The notes beneath the pieces are model-generated. The model was not told where the DNA came from, made no database searches, and worked only from the letters and a program-made list of their open reading frames with translations. A stretch of DNA of 22,642 bases, from the NCBI GenBank assembly GCA_045632525.1, contig JAZQWV010000051.1, forward strand, positions 1-22,642, given 5' to 3'. Numbering within the stretch: position 1 is the first letter of the stretch; the number at the start of each line of letters is the position of its first letter. The position numbers were made by a program, and so were the translations under genes. This DNA comes from Fimenecus sp045632525 (GTDB taxonomy: Bacteria > Bacillota > Clostridia > Oscillospirales > Acutalibacteraceae). Below, piece after piece: positions 22,604-22,642 of this stretch.

Positions 22604-22642
22604 TTTTTCACGTCCAATAAATTAAATCAGATTAAGTTATAC

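Noticed and set aside
1..22642. Mobile elements, CRISPR arrays, toxin-antitoxin or defence systems
   Set aside because: No transposase, integrase, direct-repeat array or defence gene was seen; every interval is occupied by a conserved gene or a short regulatory gap.

Overview
The window is an AT-rich, densely packed chromosomal segment from a low-GC, spore-forming Firmicute, most likely a member of the Clostridia. Three things support this: a complete eight-gene spoIIIA sporulation operon, a tyrosyl-tRNA synthetase gene controlled by a T-box leader, and a gene string (spoIIIA, nusB, xseA, xseB, ispA, dxs, tlyA, argR, recN) in the order known from Bacillus subtilis and many Clostridia. A TsaD-like gene stands where B. 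subtilis has folD, and nadK lies between tlyA and argR. The species cannot be named from the sequence. No insertion sequence, phage gene, CRISPR array, tRNA or rRNA was seen.

Layout. (1) 1-3282: the 3' end of uvrB followed directly by uvrA, the nucleotide-excision-repair pair. A bidirectional terminator lies at 3283-3316. (2) 3318-6077, minus strand: a large YfhO-family GT-C-type membrane protein with its own sigma-A promoter. (3) 6193-10836: spoIIIAA to spoIIIAH, encoding the mother-cell half of the channel linking mother cell and forespore. (4) 10852-20253: a strong promoter and a candidate attenuator, then nine tightly coupled genes: nusB, a TsaD paralogue, xseA, xseB, ispA, dxs, tlyA, nadK and argR-recN. 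Intergenic gaps run from an 8-nt overlap to about 15 nt, as expected of one operon. (5) 20250-21783: sigma-A promoter, Tyr T-box leader and tyrS. (6) 21851-22603, minus strand: dapB, convergent with tyrS across a terminator.

How the parts fit. The nusB-recN cluster joins rRNA transcription (NusB), possible rRNA methylation (TlyA), DNA repair (XseAB, RecN), isoprenoid precursor supply (Dxs, IspA), NADP synthesis (NadK) and arginine regulation (ArgR). The spoIIIA genes should act only during sporulation; no separate terminator was seen between spoIIIAH and the nusB leader.

Most of the window is conserved housekeeping sequence, and no wholly new system was recognised. The item most worth a second look is the nusB leader. 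There, two mutually exclusive hairpins (10911-10947 and 10926-10955) lie downstream of a near-consensus promoter and look like an undescribed transcription attenuator. The TsaD-like paralogue beside nusB is the second.
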